DNA from: Candidatus Oscillochloris fontis
GTDB lineage: Bacteria; Chloroflexota; Chloroflexia; Chloroflexales; Chloroflexaceae
Direction: 5' to 3'
NCBI RefSeq assembly: GCF_004138135.1
Contig: NZ_RYFD01000003.1
Location: forward strand, 1-64,000
Length of the DNA stretch: 64,000 nucleotides
Below are positions 34,962 through 43,117 of the stretch, piece after piece. Both the position numbers and the translations under genes were made by a program. The notes beneath the pieces are model-generated. The model was given only the letters and a program-made list of their open reading frames with translations. It was not told the origin of the DNA and ran no database searches. How positions within the stretch are numbered: the stretch's first letter is position 1; each line of letters starts with the position of its first letter.

Positions 34962-36223
34962 GCCAGACTAACCGCCGCAACTATGCGCTCGTCACACTGG
35001 CCTATTGGGCCGATACGCTCACTGACGGGGCAATTCGGATGCTGGTACTCTTCTTCTTTTCGCAGTTGGGCTACTCGCCCTTTGCGGTGGCTTCGCTCTT
35101 TCTCTTCTATGAGATTTTTGGCATTGTCACCAACCTGTTTGGGGGCTACCTGGGGGCGCGCTTTGGCCTCAAGATGACCCTCTTTCTGGGGCTGGGCACC
35201 CAACTGATCGCGCTGGCGTTGTTGGCTTTTGCACCACCCACATGGCTGGTGGTGCCGTATGTGATGCTGGCGCAGGCATTCTCTGGGATCGCCAAAGACT
35301 TGACCAAGATGTCCTCGAAGAGTGCGGTGAAGTTGGTGGCCGGGGAGGGCCAGGGCCAGCTCTACCGCTGGGTGAGCCTGCTCACCGGCTCGAAGAATGC
35401 GATCAAGGGCGTGGGCTTCTTTGTGGGGGCACTGCTGCTCACCCTGGTCGGCTTCCAGATCGCTCTGCGTATCCTGGCTGGGTTAGTGTTGGTGGCGCTG
35501 CTCGTGGCGCTGCTGGGTATGCGCGGCGACCTGGGCACGCCGGATAAGCAGGCCAAGTTCCGCCAGATCTTCTCGCCCAACCGGGCGGTGAATATGTTGG
35601 CGGCGGCACGCATCTTCCTCTTTGCGGCGCGTGATGTCTGGTTCGTGGTCGGCTTGCCGGTCTTTTTTGTGAGTGTGCTGGGCTGGGATTTTTGGTTGGC
35701 GGGCGGTTTTATGGCGCTCTGGACGATTGGGTATGGGGTGGTGCAGGCAGCCACACCGGCGCTGTTGCGGCGCGGGGTAGCAGGCCAGGGCGAACCGGAC
35801 GGGCGCACTGCTACCCGGCTGGCCTTTGGCTTGGCGATCTTCCCCTTGGGGATCGCGGTGGCGCTCCAGGCAGGTGTCAGCCCCACCTGGGTGATCGTGC
35901 TGGGGTTATTGGCCTTCGGGGCGATCTTTGCGCTCAACTCAGCCGTGCATAGCTACCTGATTTTGGCCTATACCGACAGCAACAAGGTGGCGATGCAGGT
36001 CGGATTCTACTACATGGCCAACGCGCTGGGGCGGCTGGTGGGCACGGTCTTGTCGGGGCTGCTCTATCAACTCGGCGTGATGAGCGGGCCATACGGGGGC
36101 TTGGTGGCATGTCTGGGGGCATCGCTGCTCTTTGTGCTGCTGGCGGGGCTGATTTCGCGCTGGTTGCCGAGCCAAATGGCCCCGCGTACCCGCCCGATTG
36201 TGTTGGGGGATCTGGGGGAGTAA
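34958..36223 (+). CDS. arsJ: ArsJ-type MFS exporter of organoarsenical
   Basis: 421 residues, a 12-helix MFS-like protein. The N-terminal stretch [24 protein letters not shown] and the segment [18 protein letters not shown] are distinctive of ArsJ permeases. Overlap with gapdh (ATGA) implies tight coupling. The predicted role is export of 1-arseno-3-phosphoglycerate, which breaks down outside the cell. No arsB or acr3 arsenite pump is seen in this window. Confidence 0.93.
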   Translation: MSQTNRRNYALVTLAYWADTLTDGAIRMLVLFFFSQLGYSPFAVASLFLFYEIFGIVTNLFGGYLGARFGLKMTLFLGLGTQLIALALLAFAPPTWLVVPYVMLAQAFSGIAKDLTKMSSKSAVKLVAGEGQGQLYRWVSLLTGSKNAIKGVGFFVGALLLTLVGFQIALRILAGLVLVALLVALLGMRGDLGTPDKQAKFRQIFSPNRAVNMLAAARIFLFAARDVWFVVGLPVFFVSVLGWDFWLAGGFMALWTIGYGVVQAATPALLRRGVAGQGEPDGRTATRLAFGLAIFPLGIAVALQAGVSPTWVIVLGLLAFGAIFALNSAVHSYLILAYTDSNKVAMQVGFYYMANALGRLVGTVLSGLLYQLGVMSGPYGGLVACLGASLLFVLLAGLISRWLPSQMAPRTRPIVLGDLGE

Positions 36224-36246
36224 TCAAGTGTTAACGCGAATAGGTT

Positions 36247-36318
36247 CTGGGGGCGAGGGCAAGATGCCCTCGCCCCCAGGTATGGTGTGTTTTGGCGGCT
36301 ACGCCGCCAAAACACACC
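36247..36318. repeat. family A hairpin repeat, copy A3
   Basis: Two perfect hairpins: a 15-bp stem CTGGGGGCGAGGGCA (36247-36279), then a 16-bp stem GGTGTGTTTTGGCGGC with a TAC loop (36284-36318). It lies between the convergent arsJ and acyltransferase genes and can serve as a terminator for both. Confidence 0.85.
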
Positions 36319-36346
36319 AAAAAAGTTCTTCGGGGGCGGAGCGCAA

Positions 36347-37642
36347 TTAGAAGATTGACGTGCGTTCGGCCAAGCGCGTATTGATCGTCTCCTGGATCGT
36401 ATCGCGCACCCGCTCGGCGAGAGAGAGCACCGTCAGTGGGTCATCGGCACCACGTGGGCCATACTCCTCGGTGGAGATCGGCGGGCAGAAGGTGATGTTC
36501 CAGCGCGTCGGCAGCGGAATCGTACCCAGCAGGCCCAGCCAGGGGAAGAAGGGGGTGATCGGGAAGTAGGGGAACCCGAGCATCTTGGCGATCGACTCGG
36601 CGTTGTGCAACATCGGGTAGATCTCTTCGGCCCCCACCACCGCCACCGGTACAATCGGGGCACCGGTGCGCAGTGCGACCTGGATGAATCCACCGCGCCC
36701 GAAGCGTGCCAGCTTGTAGCGATCCTTGTAGAGCTTGCCCACGCCCTTAATGCCTTCGGGGAAGACACACACCAACTCGTCATTTTCGAGCAGGCGCACC
36801 GCATTCTCTGGCAGGCCGGGCACCTGGCCGGTAGCAGCCAGCGCGGGGGCAATGAAGGGGAGGGTGGTAAACCAGTGCAGGTGCAGGCTGCGCACCACCC
36901 GCCCCACCCGTTCCGGGTGTTCACTGGCGACTGCCGAGGCAATCATGGCCCCATCCCAGGGCAACACGCCGCTATGGTTAGCCACCAGCAGCGCACGCCC
37001 CTCCGCCGGGACATGCTCAAGCCCCTGGGCCTGCACCCGCCACCACGTATGGTACATAAACGAGACAAACGGGCGCACAATCTCGATAATGTCAGGATCA
37101 AGCCCGTAGGGGTCAATCGTATACTCCCCCCGCGCCCGGCGCTTGATGAATTCCACCTGCTCCTGCACCTGATACTGGAGCACCATCCCGACGCCCTTCC
37201 AGAAATCTGGATCAAGGTAATCGCGTAGGTCGGTGCCGCCCAGCATCTCATTCACCTTATTGACCTGCTCTTCAGTCATGCGGCGCATGTTCTCGCCAAC
37301 CAGACTAAGCAGACCAGCGGCAATATCGGCTGTAGAAGAGGCATGCGGATCGGCCTGTGCGCCACGGTTACGCACCTCCAACTCGACCTCGAAGAGATCC
37401 TCGCTGGGTTGGGTACTCCACGCCGAAGCCGGGTTGGGTAGCGGTGGTGGAGGCGGCGCGGCTGGCTCCTCGACATGTGGTGGTTCCACAGCCTCGCTAC
37501 TCGTCTGTTTACGACTACGCCGCTTGTTGGGCACCGCAGGCTTCGACTCCTCTGCCGCAGGTGCATTGCTCACGTCAATCTCAACGGACTCCGGCGGAGT
37601 TGGCGAAGAACCGGCCACCTCAATCTCAATCGGCTCTGACAC
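36347..37642 (-). CDS. PlsC-like acyltransferase with disordered N-terminal region
   Basis: 431 residues. The first about 100 are Pro/Glu/Ala-rich and probably disordered. The catalytic domain (about 190-410) has LVANHSGVLPWDGAM, an NHSG...D variant of the acyltransferase H-x-D motif, and FPEGIKGVGK, the substrate-binding motif III. APIVPVAVVGAEE is motif IV. The variant spacing is seen in a subfamily of lysophospholipid/diacylglycerol-type acyltransferases. The acceptor is unknown. It starts only 3 bases after the epimerase stop, so the two are likely coexpressed. Confidence 0.9.
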   Translation of the reverse strand: MSEPIEIEVAGSSPTPPESVEIDVSNAPAAEESKPAVPNKRRSRKQTSSEAVEPPHVEEPAAPPPPPLPNPASAWSTQPSEDLFEVELEVRNRGAQADPHASSTADIAAGLLSLVGENMRRMTEEQVNKVNEMLGGTDLRDYLDPDFWKGVGMVLQYQVQEQVEFIKRRARGEYTIDPYGLDPDIIEIVRPFVSFMYHTWWRVQAQGLEHVPAEGRALLVANHSGVLPWDGAMIASAVASEHPERVGRVVRSLHLHWFTTLPFIAPALAATGQVPGLPENAVRLLENDELVCVFPEGIKGVGKLYKDRYKLARFGRGGFIQVALRTGAPIVPVAVVGAEEIYPMLHNAESIAKMLGFPYFPITPFFPWLGLLGTIPLPTRWNITFCPPISTEEYGPRGADDPLTVLSLAERVRDTIQETINTRLAERTSIF

Positions 37643-37645
37643 AGA

Positions 37646-38635
37646 CTACCTCTTTCGGCTAAGGAATGCACGCAGGGCCGCCTCAGAAGCTTCGCGATCC
37701 AGCGGAGCATGCCCTTTCTGGTGCGTCGCACTGATCGAGTCGGCGACACCATCCTGAGGTGCCCAACCCATCTCTTGTTTGGCCCGGTGGGTATCAACCA
37801 CACATGGATGGCGCAAGAAGTTGACATCAACCGGCCAGGGGTGGGTTTGATCGCGGCTGACATCACGCTTCGAGCGCACAATCATGGACTCGATGGTCGG
37901 CGAGGGTAACTGGCCAGAGAGGCGGATGGCCTGCGAAATACAGACCGCATCATCAGCGGCGAGGTTATACGGGCCAGCGCACGGGTTGAGGGCAAAGTGG
38001 GCTAGCGCCTCCACCGCATCATTGATACTGAGCAACTGAATGACCGGATCGAACCCGATCAGCATGCGCGGCCACGGCTGGGAGAAGTAGTCCATGAGCG
38101 GCGACCAGCCACCCACCAACGGGGCCATGCGGAGCGAAGCCACCCGTATCTCGTGGTGCTGCTCGGCAAACTCGGCCATAAAGATCTCAACCTCAGCCAG
38201 ATCGCGCAAAAAGCCGCGCAGACCGCTATGGGCGACGGGGCGGCGTTCATCAATCATCATGGGGTTAAGCGGGCTCGCCCCATAGACCCAACTGTGGCTA
38301 CGCACCACCACCTGCTGCACCCCCGCCCGCAAGCAGGCACCCAACAGATCCATCGTCCCGATCACATTCTGCTGGACAGCCGCCTCGCGACTCGTGACAG
38401 GAGCCTCAGTACCAGCAAAATCTATCTGGACAACCGTATCAATCTGCTCGGCCTCTAGCAACTCAACCAGTTGCAAGCCGTTCAGGTGGGCCAACAACCA
38501 TTCAGTTCGACCCAGCGAAGCCACCGGCTCATAGCGGGTCAGACCGATGACGGCAATATCATCATACTCGCACAGACGGCGGGCTACCCGTGCGCCGAGT
38601 ACCCCACCAACCCCATTGATCAGCACTCTTCTCAT
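37646..38635 (-). CDS. NAD(P)-dependent epimerase/dehydratase (extended SDR)
   Basis: 329 residues from the ATG at 38635, where the nucleotide-binding motif MRRVLINGVGGVLGARVARRL begins; upstream codons give a Ser/Arg peptide and overlap lysS. The Gly motif is an unusual G-x-G-G-x-x-G form. The expected active-site region is VRSHSWVYGASP; the canonical Y-x-x-x-K is not clearly seen, so catalysis may differ from standard sugar epimerases. It is followed closely by the acyltransferase gene. Confidence 0.88.
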   Translation of the reverse strand: MRRVLINGVGGVLGARVARRLCEYDDIAVIGLTRYEPVASLGRTEWLLAHLNGLQLVELLEAEQIDTVVQIDFAGTEAPVTSREAAVQQNVIGTMDLLGACLRAGVQQVVVRSHSWVYGASPLNPMMIDERRPVAHSGLRGFLRDLAEVEIFMAEFAEQHHEIRVASLRMAPLVGGWSPLMDYFSQPWPRMLIGFDPVIQLLSINDAVEALAHFALNPCAGPYNLAADDAVCISQAIRLSGQLPSPTIESMIVRSKRDVSRDQTHPWPVDVNFLRHPCVVDTHRAKQEMGWAPQDGVADSISATHQKGHAPLDREASEAALRAFLSRKR

Positions 38636-38693
38636 GCTCTGGCCTCTACATGGTCGCGGTCGGGCATCGGCACGGACGGACAATCCAGCGCGA

Positions 38694-40163
38694 CTAATCG
38701 CGCTGGCGCATATGGGGGAAGAGGAGTACCTCACGGATAGATGGCTGGTCGGTGAGTACCATCACCAGCCGATCAATCCCAATCCCCAGGCCACCCGTGG
38801 GCGGCATACCATACATCAACGCATTGATATAATCGGCATCCATTTGGTGCGCCTCATCATCACCAGCGGCAAAGTCCTTCAACTGATCCAAGAAGCGCTG
38901 CTCCTGGTCGAAGGGATCATTCAGCTCGCTAAAGGCGTTGCCGATCTCCATACCCACAATAAACGCCTCGAAGCGCTCGGTGAAGGCGGGCTGTTCGGGC
39001 TTCCGCTTGGCGAGTGGCGACAACTCCACCGGATAATCAATAATAAAGGTCGGTTGAATGAGCAGGGGCTGGACATACGCACTAAAGATCTCATCCACCT
39101 GCTTGGCCCAGGTTCCCTTGCGCTCCACCTTCAGGTTCGCGGCAGACATCGCGGCATGCAGCGCATCAATCGTATGGATCTGAGCAATATCAATCCCCGT
39201 CTGCTCAAGGATCGCCTGCGCCATCGAGATACGCGGCCAGGGCTGGCCAAAATCAAGCTGGTGGCCCTGGTAGGGTACGAGCGTGCCACCCGTGACAGCC
39301 GTCGCAATCTCGCGCAACATCTCCTCAACCAGATCCATGACATCGCGGTAATCGGCAAATGCCTGATAGCACTCCATCATGGTGAATTCAGGATTATGGC
39401 TGCGATCCACGCCCTCGTTGCGGAAGTTCTTACTGATCTCGTAGACACCGGGAAAGCCACCCACAATCAGGCGTTTGAGATAGAGTTCGGTGGCGATGCG
39501 CAGGTAGAGATTCTGGCCAAGCTGGTTATGGTAGGTCGTGAAGGGCCGCGCCGCCGCCCCGCCATAGATCGGCTGGAGGACTGGCGTCTCCACCTCCACA
39601 AAGCCACGCGCATCAAGGACGGCTCGCATCGTACTAATCGCACGGGCGCGGGCACGGAAGATCTCGCGGCGCTCGCTATTCACGATCAGATCGAGGTAGC
39701 GCTGGCGATGGCGCTCTTCAACATCACTCAAACCGGCCCACTTTTCGGGCGGCGGATTGATCGCCTTCGCCAGAATGGTGATCGAACGCACAAAGATCGA
39801 GCGTTCACCCTTCTGAGTCAGGCGCAAAAGACCAGCGACCTCAATAATATCGAAGGTATCGAGCTCATCACGGAAGCGCAGGAAAGACTCATCGCCCACT
39901 TCAGCGCGACTGATCCAGAGCTGGATCGTACCGCTCCCGTCTTCAATATGGGCAAAGGCAATCTTCCCCATCACCCGACGCGCCCCAACAATGCGGCCAG
40001 CCAGCGTCAGCGGGGACTCAGACGCAGCCAGCGCATCAAAATCAGCGAGGGCAGCAGCGACAGAATGGGTGCGGGTGCTTCGCGTCGGATACGGGTTCAG
40101 ACCGGCGGCACGCAGACGTTCAAGCTTCGCCTGGCGCTGGGCCTGTAAATCATTCAGCTCCAT
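38694..40163 (-). CDS. lysS: lysyl-tRNA synthetase, class II
   Basis: 489 residues from the ATG at 40163 ([21 protein letters not shown]), the family's normal N terminus. The OB-fold anticodon-binding domain ([22 protein letters not shown]) is followed by class II motif 2 ([20 protein letters not shown]) and motif 3 ([15 protein letters not shown]). It attaches lysine to tRNA-Lys in the cytoplasm. It follows greA on the same strand; a family A hairpin lies between them and may reduce readthrough. Confidence 0.97.
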   Translation of the reverse strand: MELNDLQAQRQAKLERLRAAGLNPYPTRSTRTHSVAAALADFDALAASESPLTLAGRIVGARRVMGKIAFAHIEDGSGTIQLWISRAEVGDESFLRFRDELDTFDIIEVAGLLRLTQKGERSIFVRSITILAKAINPPPEKWAGLSDVEERHRQRYLDLIVNSERREIFRARARAISTMRAVLDARGFVEVETPVLQPIYGGAAARPFTTYHNQLGQNLYLRIATELYLKRLIVGGFPGVYEISKNFRNEGVDRSHNPEFTMMECYQAFADYRDVMDLVEEMLREIATAVTGGTLVPYQGHQLDFGQPWPRISMAQAILEQTGIDIAQIHTIDALHAAMSAANLKVERKGTWAKQVDEIFSAYVQPLLIQPTFIIDYPVELSPLAKRKPEQPAFTERFEAFIVGMEIGNAFSELNDPFDQEQRFLDQLKDFAAGDDEAHQMDADYINALMYGMPPTGGLGIGIDRLVMVLTDQPSIREVLLFPHMRQRD

Positions 40164-40235
40164 GGTGACCCTATAGTGCGCGGCGTTACGGGCCGCATGC
40201 GGCTCTATTGGTCTATTATACCATTGAAGGAACAT

Positions 40236-40391
40236 GTAGGGGCGCGACACGCCCCTATAGGGAGGGGGTTCGGGGGAGGCTTCGCCTCCCCCGAAGATCT
40301 TTATTTTGTTGTGTTTTGGCGGCTGCGCCGCCAAAACACAACAAAAAACTAGGATTTGGGGCGTAGCCCCAAGGACTTTGCGCATGCCCTG
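40236..40391. repeat. family A hairpin repeat, copy A4
   Basis: Contains a GTAGGGGCG..CGCCCCTA hairpin, a GGGGGAGGC..GCCTCCCCC hairpin, a 20-bp stem TTTTGTTGTGTTTTGGCGGC with a TGC loop (40304-40346), a GGGGCGTAGCCCC hairpin, and the end motif CTTTGCGCATGCCC. It lies between greA and lysS. Confidence 0.85.
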
Positions 40392-40415
40392 GGAGCGGCG
40401 CAACTGCGCCGCCCC

Positions 40416-40898
40416 CTACTTCACCTTAATAATAGTGAGCTTCATGACGCCTGATGGAGTCTGCACCGTCACCTTATTGCGGGCACGCTTACCAAGCAAC
40501 GCGGCCCCAATCGGCGACTCATTGGAGATACGGCCCTGACGCGGGTTTGCCTCGGCACTACCCACAATCGTCCACGTCTCTTCTTCGTTATCATCCTCAA
40601 GGCGCACCGTCACTGAAGAACCAACGCGAACTTCACCATTACCATGGTATTCTTCGTCAATCAGTTCAGCGCGCGAGAGAATATGCTTCACCTCACGAAT
40701 ACGGCCTTCGAGGAGCGCCTGAGCCTTCTTCGCGTCCTCGTATTCGCCACTTTCGGAAATATCGCCTAGCTCTTTAGCTGCCGCAATCCGTTCGGCAATA
40801 TGCTTACGCTCAACCGTAGTTAATTCTTCCAACTCGGCTTCAAGCTTTGCACGGCCCTCACGAGTCAGGTATGTTGGCTTGTCTGTCATCGTCGTCAA
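40416..40898 (-). CDS. greA: transcription elongation factor GreA
   Basis: 160 residues. The N-terminal coiled coil (YLTREGRAKLEAELEEL..ISESGEYEDAKKAQALLEGRI) carries the acidic tip GDISESGEYE that enters the RNA polymerase secondary channel to stimulate transcript cleavage. The C-terminal FKBP-like domain has SPIGAALLGKRARN. An in-frame ATG three codons later (MTDKPTYLT) is an alternative start. A strong promoter and a leader terminator precede the gene. Confidence 0.97.
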   Translation of the reverse strand: MTTMTDKPTYLTREGRAKLEAELEELTTVERKHIAERIAAAKELGDISESGEYEDAKKAQALLEGRIREVKHILSRAELIDEEYHGNGEVRVGSSVTVRLEDDNEEETWTIVGSAEANPRQGRISNESPIGAALLGKRARNKVTVQTPSGVMKLTIIKVK

Positions 40899-40965
40899 TG
40901 CCTTCTGCTGTGGGTCGCCAAGGGGAGCTACAGCGTGGGAGAGCCGGGTGGCCCTGCTCCCAGGG

Positions 40966-41004
40966 CGATAGAAAAAAGAAGAACTGAGAGCGAGACTCTC
41001 AGTT
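40966..41004 (-). terminator. leader terminator / attenuator upstream of greA
   Basis: On the minus strand, a perfect 9-bp stem AACTGAGAG/CTCTCAGTT with a 5-base loop (40982-41004) is followed by CTTCTTTTTTCTATC, a classic intrinsic terminator. It lies between the greA promoter and the greA start. Transcripts could end here as a leader RNA of about 80 nt. Confidence 0.7.
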
Positions 41005-41059
41005 AGGGCGTGGGTCTCAGACTACATCGCCTGCATAACATAGACCCCCGTCGGGGGCG

Positions 41060-41088
41060 ATTATACGAGAGAATGGCTGGTTTGTAAA
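41060..41088 (-). promoter_or_regulatory. greA promoter
   Basis: On the minus strand, TTTACA (41083-41088), 17 bases, then a perfect TATAAT (41060-41065). Transcription would start near 41053 with a CCCCCGACGGGGG hairpin at the very 5' end of the leader. Confidence 0.75.
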
Positions 41089-41104
41089 GCTCCCCCAAAC
41101 AAAC

Positions 41105-41133
41105 TTGTGCGCCCCTACAGAATTGGGTACAAT
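41105..41133 (+). promoter_or_regulatory. promoter for the VanW gene
   Basis: TTGTGC (41105-41110), 17 bases, TACAAT (41128-41133). It diverges from the greA promoter. A 9-bp inverted repeat ACCGCCGCG/CGCGGCGGT (41147-41178) lies in the leader. Confidence 0.55.
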
Positions 41134-41204
41134 GTCTAGCAGAAGAACCGCCGCGCCGCCGAGTACCCACGCGGCGGTGGTACGTCCCAGCAGACAGCCT
41201 CGTT

Positions 41205-43109
41205 ATGCCGGATTATTATCAGGAGTATGGGCCGATCCGCCGTCGCCGCACGCATTACCCGCCTCGTCCCGATGACGACGACGAGCCACCACCCGATCCA
41301 CCCCGCCAGCCCCGTCGTCCTCCACGACGGGTGACTCGCCGCCGTCGTCCGGCGTGGCTCAATGTGGTGGGCGCTCTTTTCGGCGTGGCCCTCGTTCTGC
41401 TCTCCATCCCCTATCTGATCGCGCTGCTCTATCGCGGGGTGGCCTTTCCGGGGGTCTCGGTGCAGGGCGAGTCGGTGGCGGGGCAGTCGGTGGCGGCGTT
41501 GAGTGCCGATCTGAGCCAGCGCTATGCCGGGTTCCTCAATCAGCCGGTGACACTGGCGTATGCCGGGGCGGTGTGGCGTCCGACGTTGGCCGAACTTGGG
41601 CTGGGGTTCGATCCGGCGCTCTTGGCGGATCAGGCAGTGGGGGTCGGGCGGCGCGGTGATCCGATAACGCGCATGCGCGAGTTGTGGCAGATCTTCCGCA
41701 CTGGGGTGGATCTTACGCCGCGTATTTTGGTGGATCAGCGCCAGCTCCAGACCTATGTGTTGCAAGTGGCCAGTGAGGTGGAACGCGCACCCCAGGATGC
41801 GGCGCTCAGTATCGCTGGGGCCAAGGTGGTGGGTATTCCCAGTACCCCCGGTATCCAGGTCTTGGTTGATGCGACCGCCAATGATGTCCTGCTCGCCGCC
41901 CAGTCGCTCGCGCCCCAAGAGGTGATCATCCGTACCCGCAATCTCAATCCGATTGTGGGGGATGCGGCGCTGGTGCGTGTGCAGGCGCAGGTGGTAGATC
42001 TGCTGCAAAGCCCGCTCGAACTGGTACGCGGTGAGCAACGTTGGGTCTGGCCTGCTGAGAAACTGGCCGAGTTACTGCGCGTTGAGGCCCACGGTGCGGA
42101 TCTGATTGTGCGTGTGGATGCCGATCTGCTGGCCCATGCGGTGGAGGGCTTGGCGCAGGTGGTGGATACGGGCACCGCCGAGCCACGCCTGCGTTTTAGT
42201 GGTGGCCAGGTGCGGATTGTGCAGGAGGGTATACCGGGTTGGCGACTACGCCAGGAAGAAGCGTCCGAGGCGATTGGGGCGCTGCTCATGCAGGCATCGC
42301 CGGTGACGCGCACGCTCGATCTGCCCGTGGATGAACTGATGCCCCAGATCACAACGGCAACCCTGGATAATCTGGGGATTGTCGAGTTGGTAAGCGAGGG
42401 CCGCAGTAGTTTTAGTGGCTCGGCGGAGTATCGTATCACCAACATTCGGGCTGGTGCGGCCCGTATGGATGGAGTGCTGATCGCACCCGATGAGGAGTTC
42501 TCCTTCAACCGCCAACTAGGTGAGGTGAATGCTGAGAATGGTTTTGTTGAAGGCTATGCGATCATCGGCAACCGTACCCAGCTTGAATGGGGTGGTGGTG
42601 TGTGCCAGGATTCGACCACCGTCTTCCGTGCGGCCTTCTGGGCGGGCTTACCGATTACCGAGCGCCATGCCCACGCCTTCTATATTAGTTGGTATGATGC
42701 CTTTGGACTCGGTGCGCAAGGGAATGGCCAGGGGATGGACGCCGCGATCTATACCGGGGTCAACGACCTGAAATTTGTGAATGATACTGGCCACTGGCTC
42801 CTCATGCAGACCGAAGTGGACGAGGGCAATCAGATCTTGACGGTGCGCCTCTATGGAACCCGGCCTGAGCGCGAGGTGCGCCTTGAAGGCCCGTTCATTA
42901 CGAATGAGGAGCGTGCGCCAAGTGCGCCGGTCTATATTGATGATCCGAGTCTGCCATCGGGGACGATCCGCCAGAGTGATACGGCGCGGGGTGGGCGTGA
43001 CATTAGCGTCGAGCGGGTGATTATTGAGGATGGGGTGGAGGTGCGGCGCGACACCTTCTTCACCCGTTTTCGAGCCTGGCCGAATATCTTTTTGCGCGGA
43101 ACCGGCTAA
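41205..43109 (+). CDS. VanW-family protein with PG-binding-like repeats
   Basis: 634 residues. A basic, Pro-rich cytoplasmic N terminus (about 1-50), one membrane helix (about 52-78), two peptidoglycan-binding-4-like domains, then the VanW domain (about 400-560) with SFNRQLGEVNAENGFVEGYAI, GGGVCQDSTTVFRAA and ERHAHAFYISWY. A short G5-like/beta tail ends the protein. VanW proteins are cell-envelope proteins, some near vancomycin-resistance genes, but without a proven activity. The kinase gene follows 8 bases after the stop. Confidence 0.92.
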   Translation: MPDYYQEYGPIRRRRTHYPPRPDDDDEPPPDPPRQPRRPPRRVTRRRRPAWLNVVGALFGVALVLLSIPYLIALLYRGVAFPGVSVQGESVAGQSVAALSADLSQRYAGFLNQPVTLAYAGAVWRPTLAELGLGFDPALLADQAVGVGRRGDPITRMRELWQIFRTGVDLTPRILVDQRQLQTYVLQVASEVERAPQDAALSIAGAKVVGIPSTPGIQVLVDATANDVLLAAQSLAPQEVIIRTRNLNPIVGDAALVRVQAQVVDLLQSPLELVRGEQRWVWPAEKLAELLRVEAHGADLIVRVDADLLAHAVEGLAQVVDTGTAEPRLRFSGGQVRIVQEGIPGWRLRQEEASEAIGALLMQASPVTRTLDLPVDELMPQITTATLDNLGIVELVSEGRSSFSGSAEYRITNIRAGAARMDGVLIAPDEEFSFNRQLGEVNAENGFVEGYAIIGNRTQLEWGGGVCQDSTTVFRAAFWAGLPITERHAHAFYISWYDAFGLGAQGNGQGMDAAIYTGVNDLKFVNDTGHWLLMQTEVDEGNQILTVRLYGTRPEREVRLEGPFITNEERAPSAPVYIDDPSLPSGTIRQSDTARGGRDISVERVIIEDGVEVRRDTFFTRFRAWPNIFLRGTG

Positions 43110-43117
43110 TAACCATT

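Noticed and set aside
38547-40148. Long open frame (533 codons) on the plus strand
   Set aside because: It is antisense to lysS; lysS has all class II synthetase motifs, while the opposite frame has no recognisable domain or start signal.
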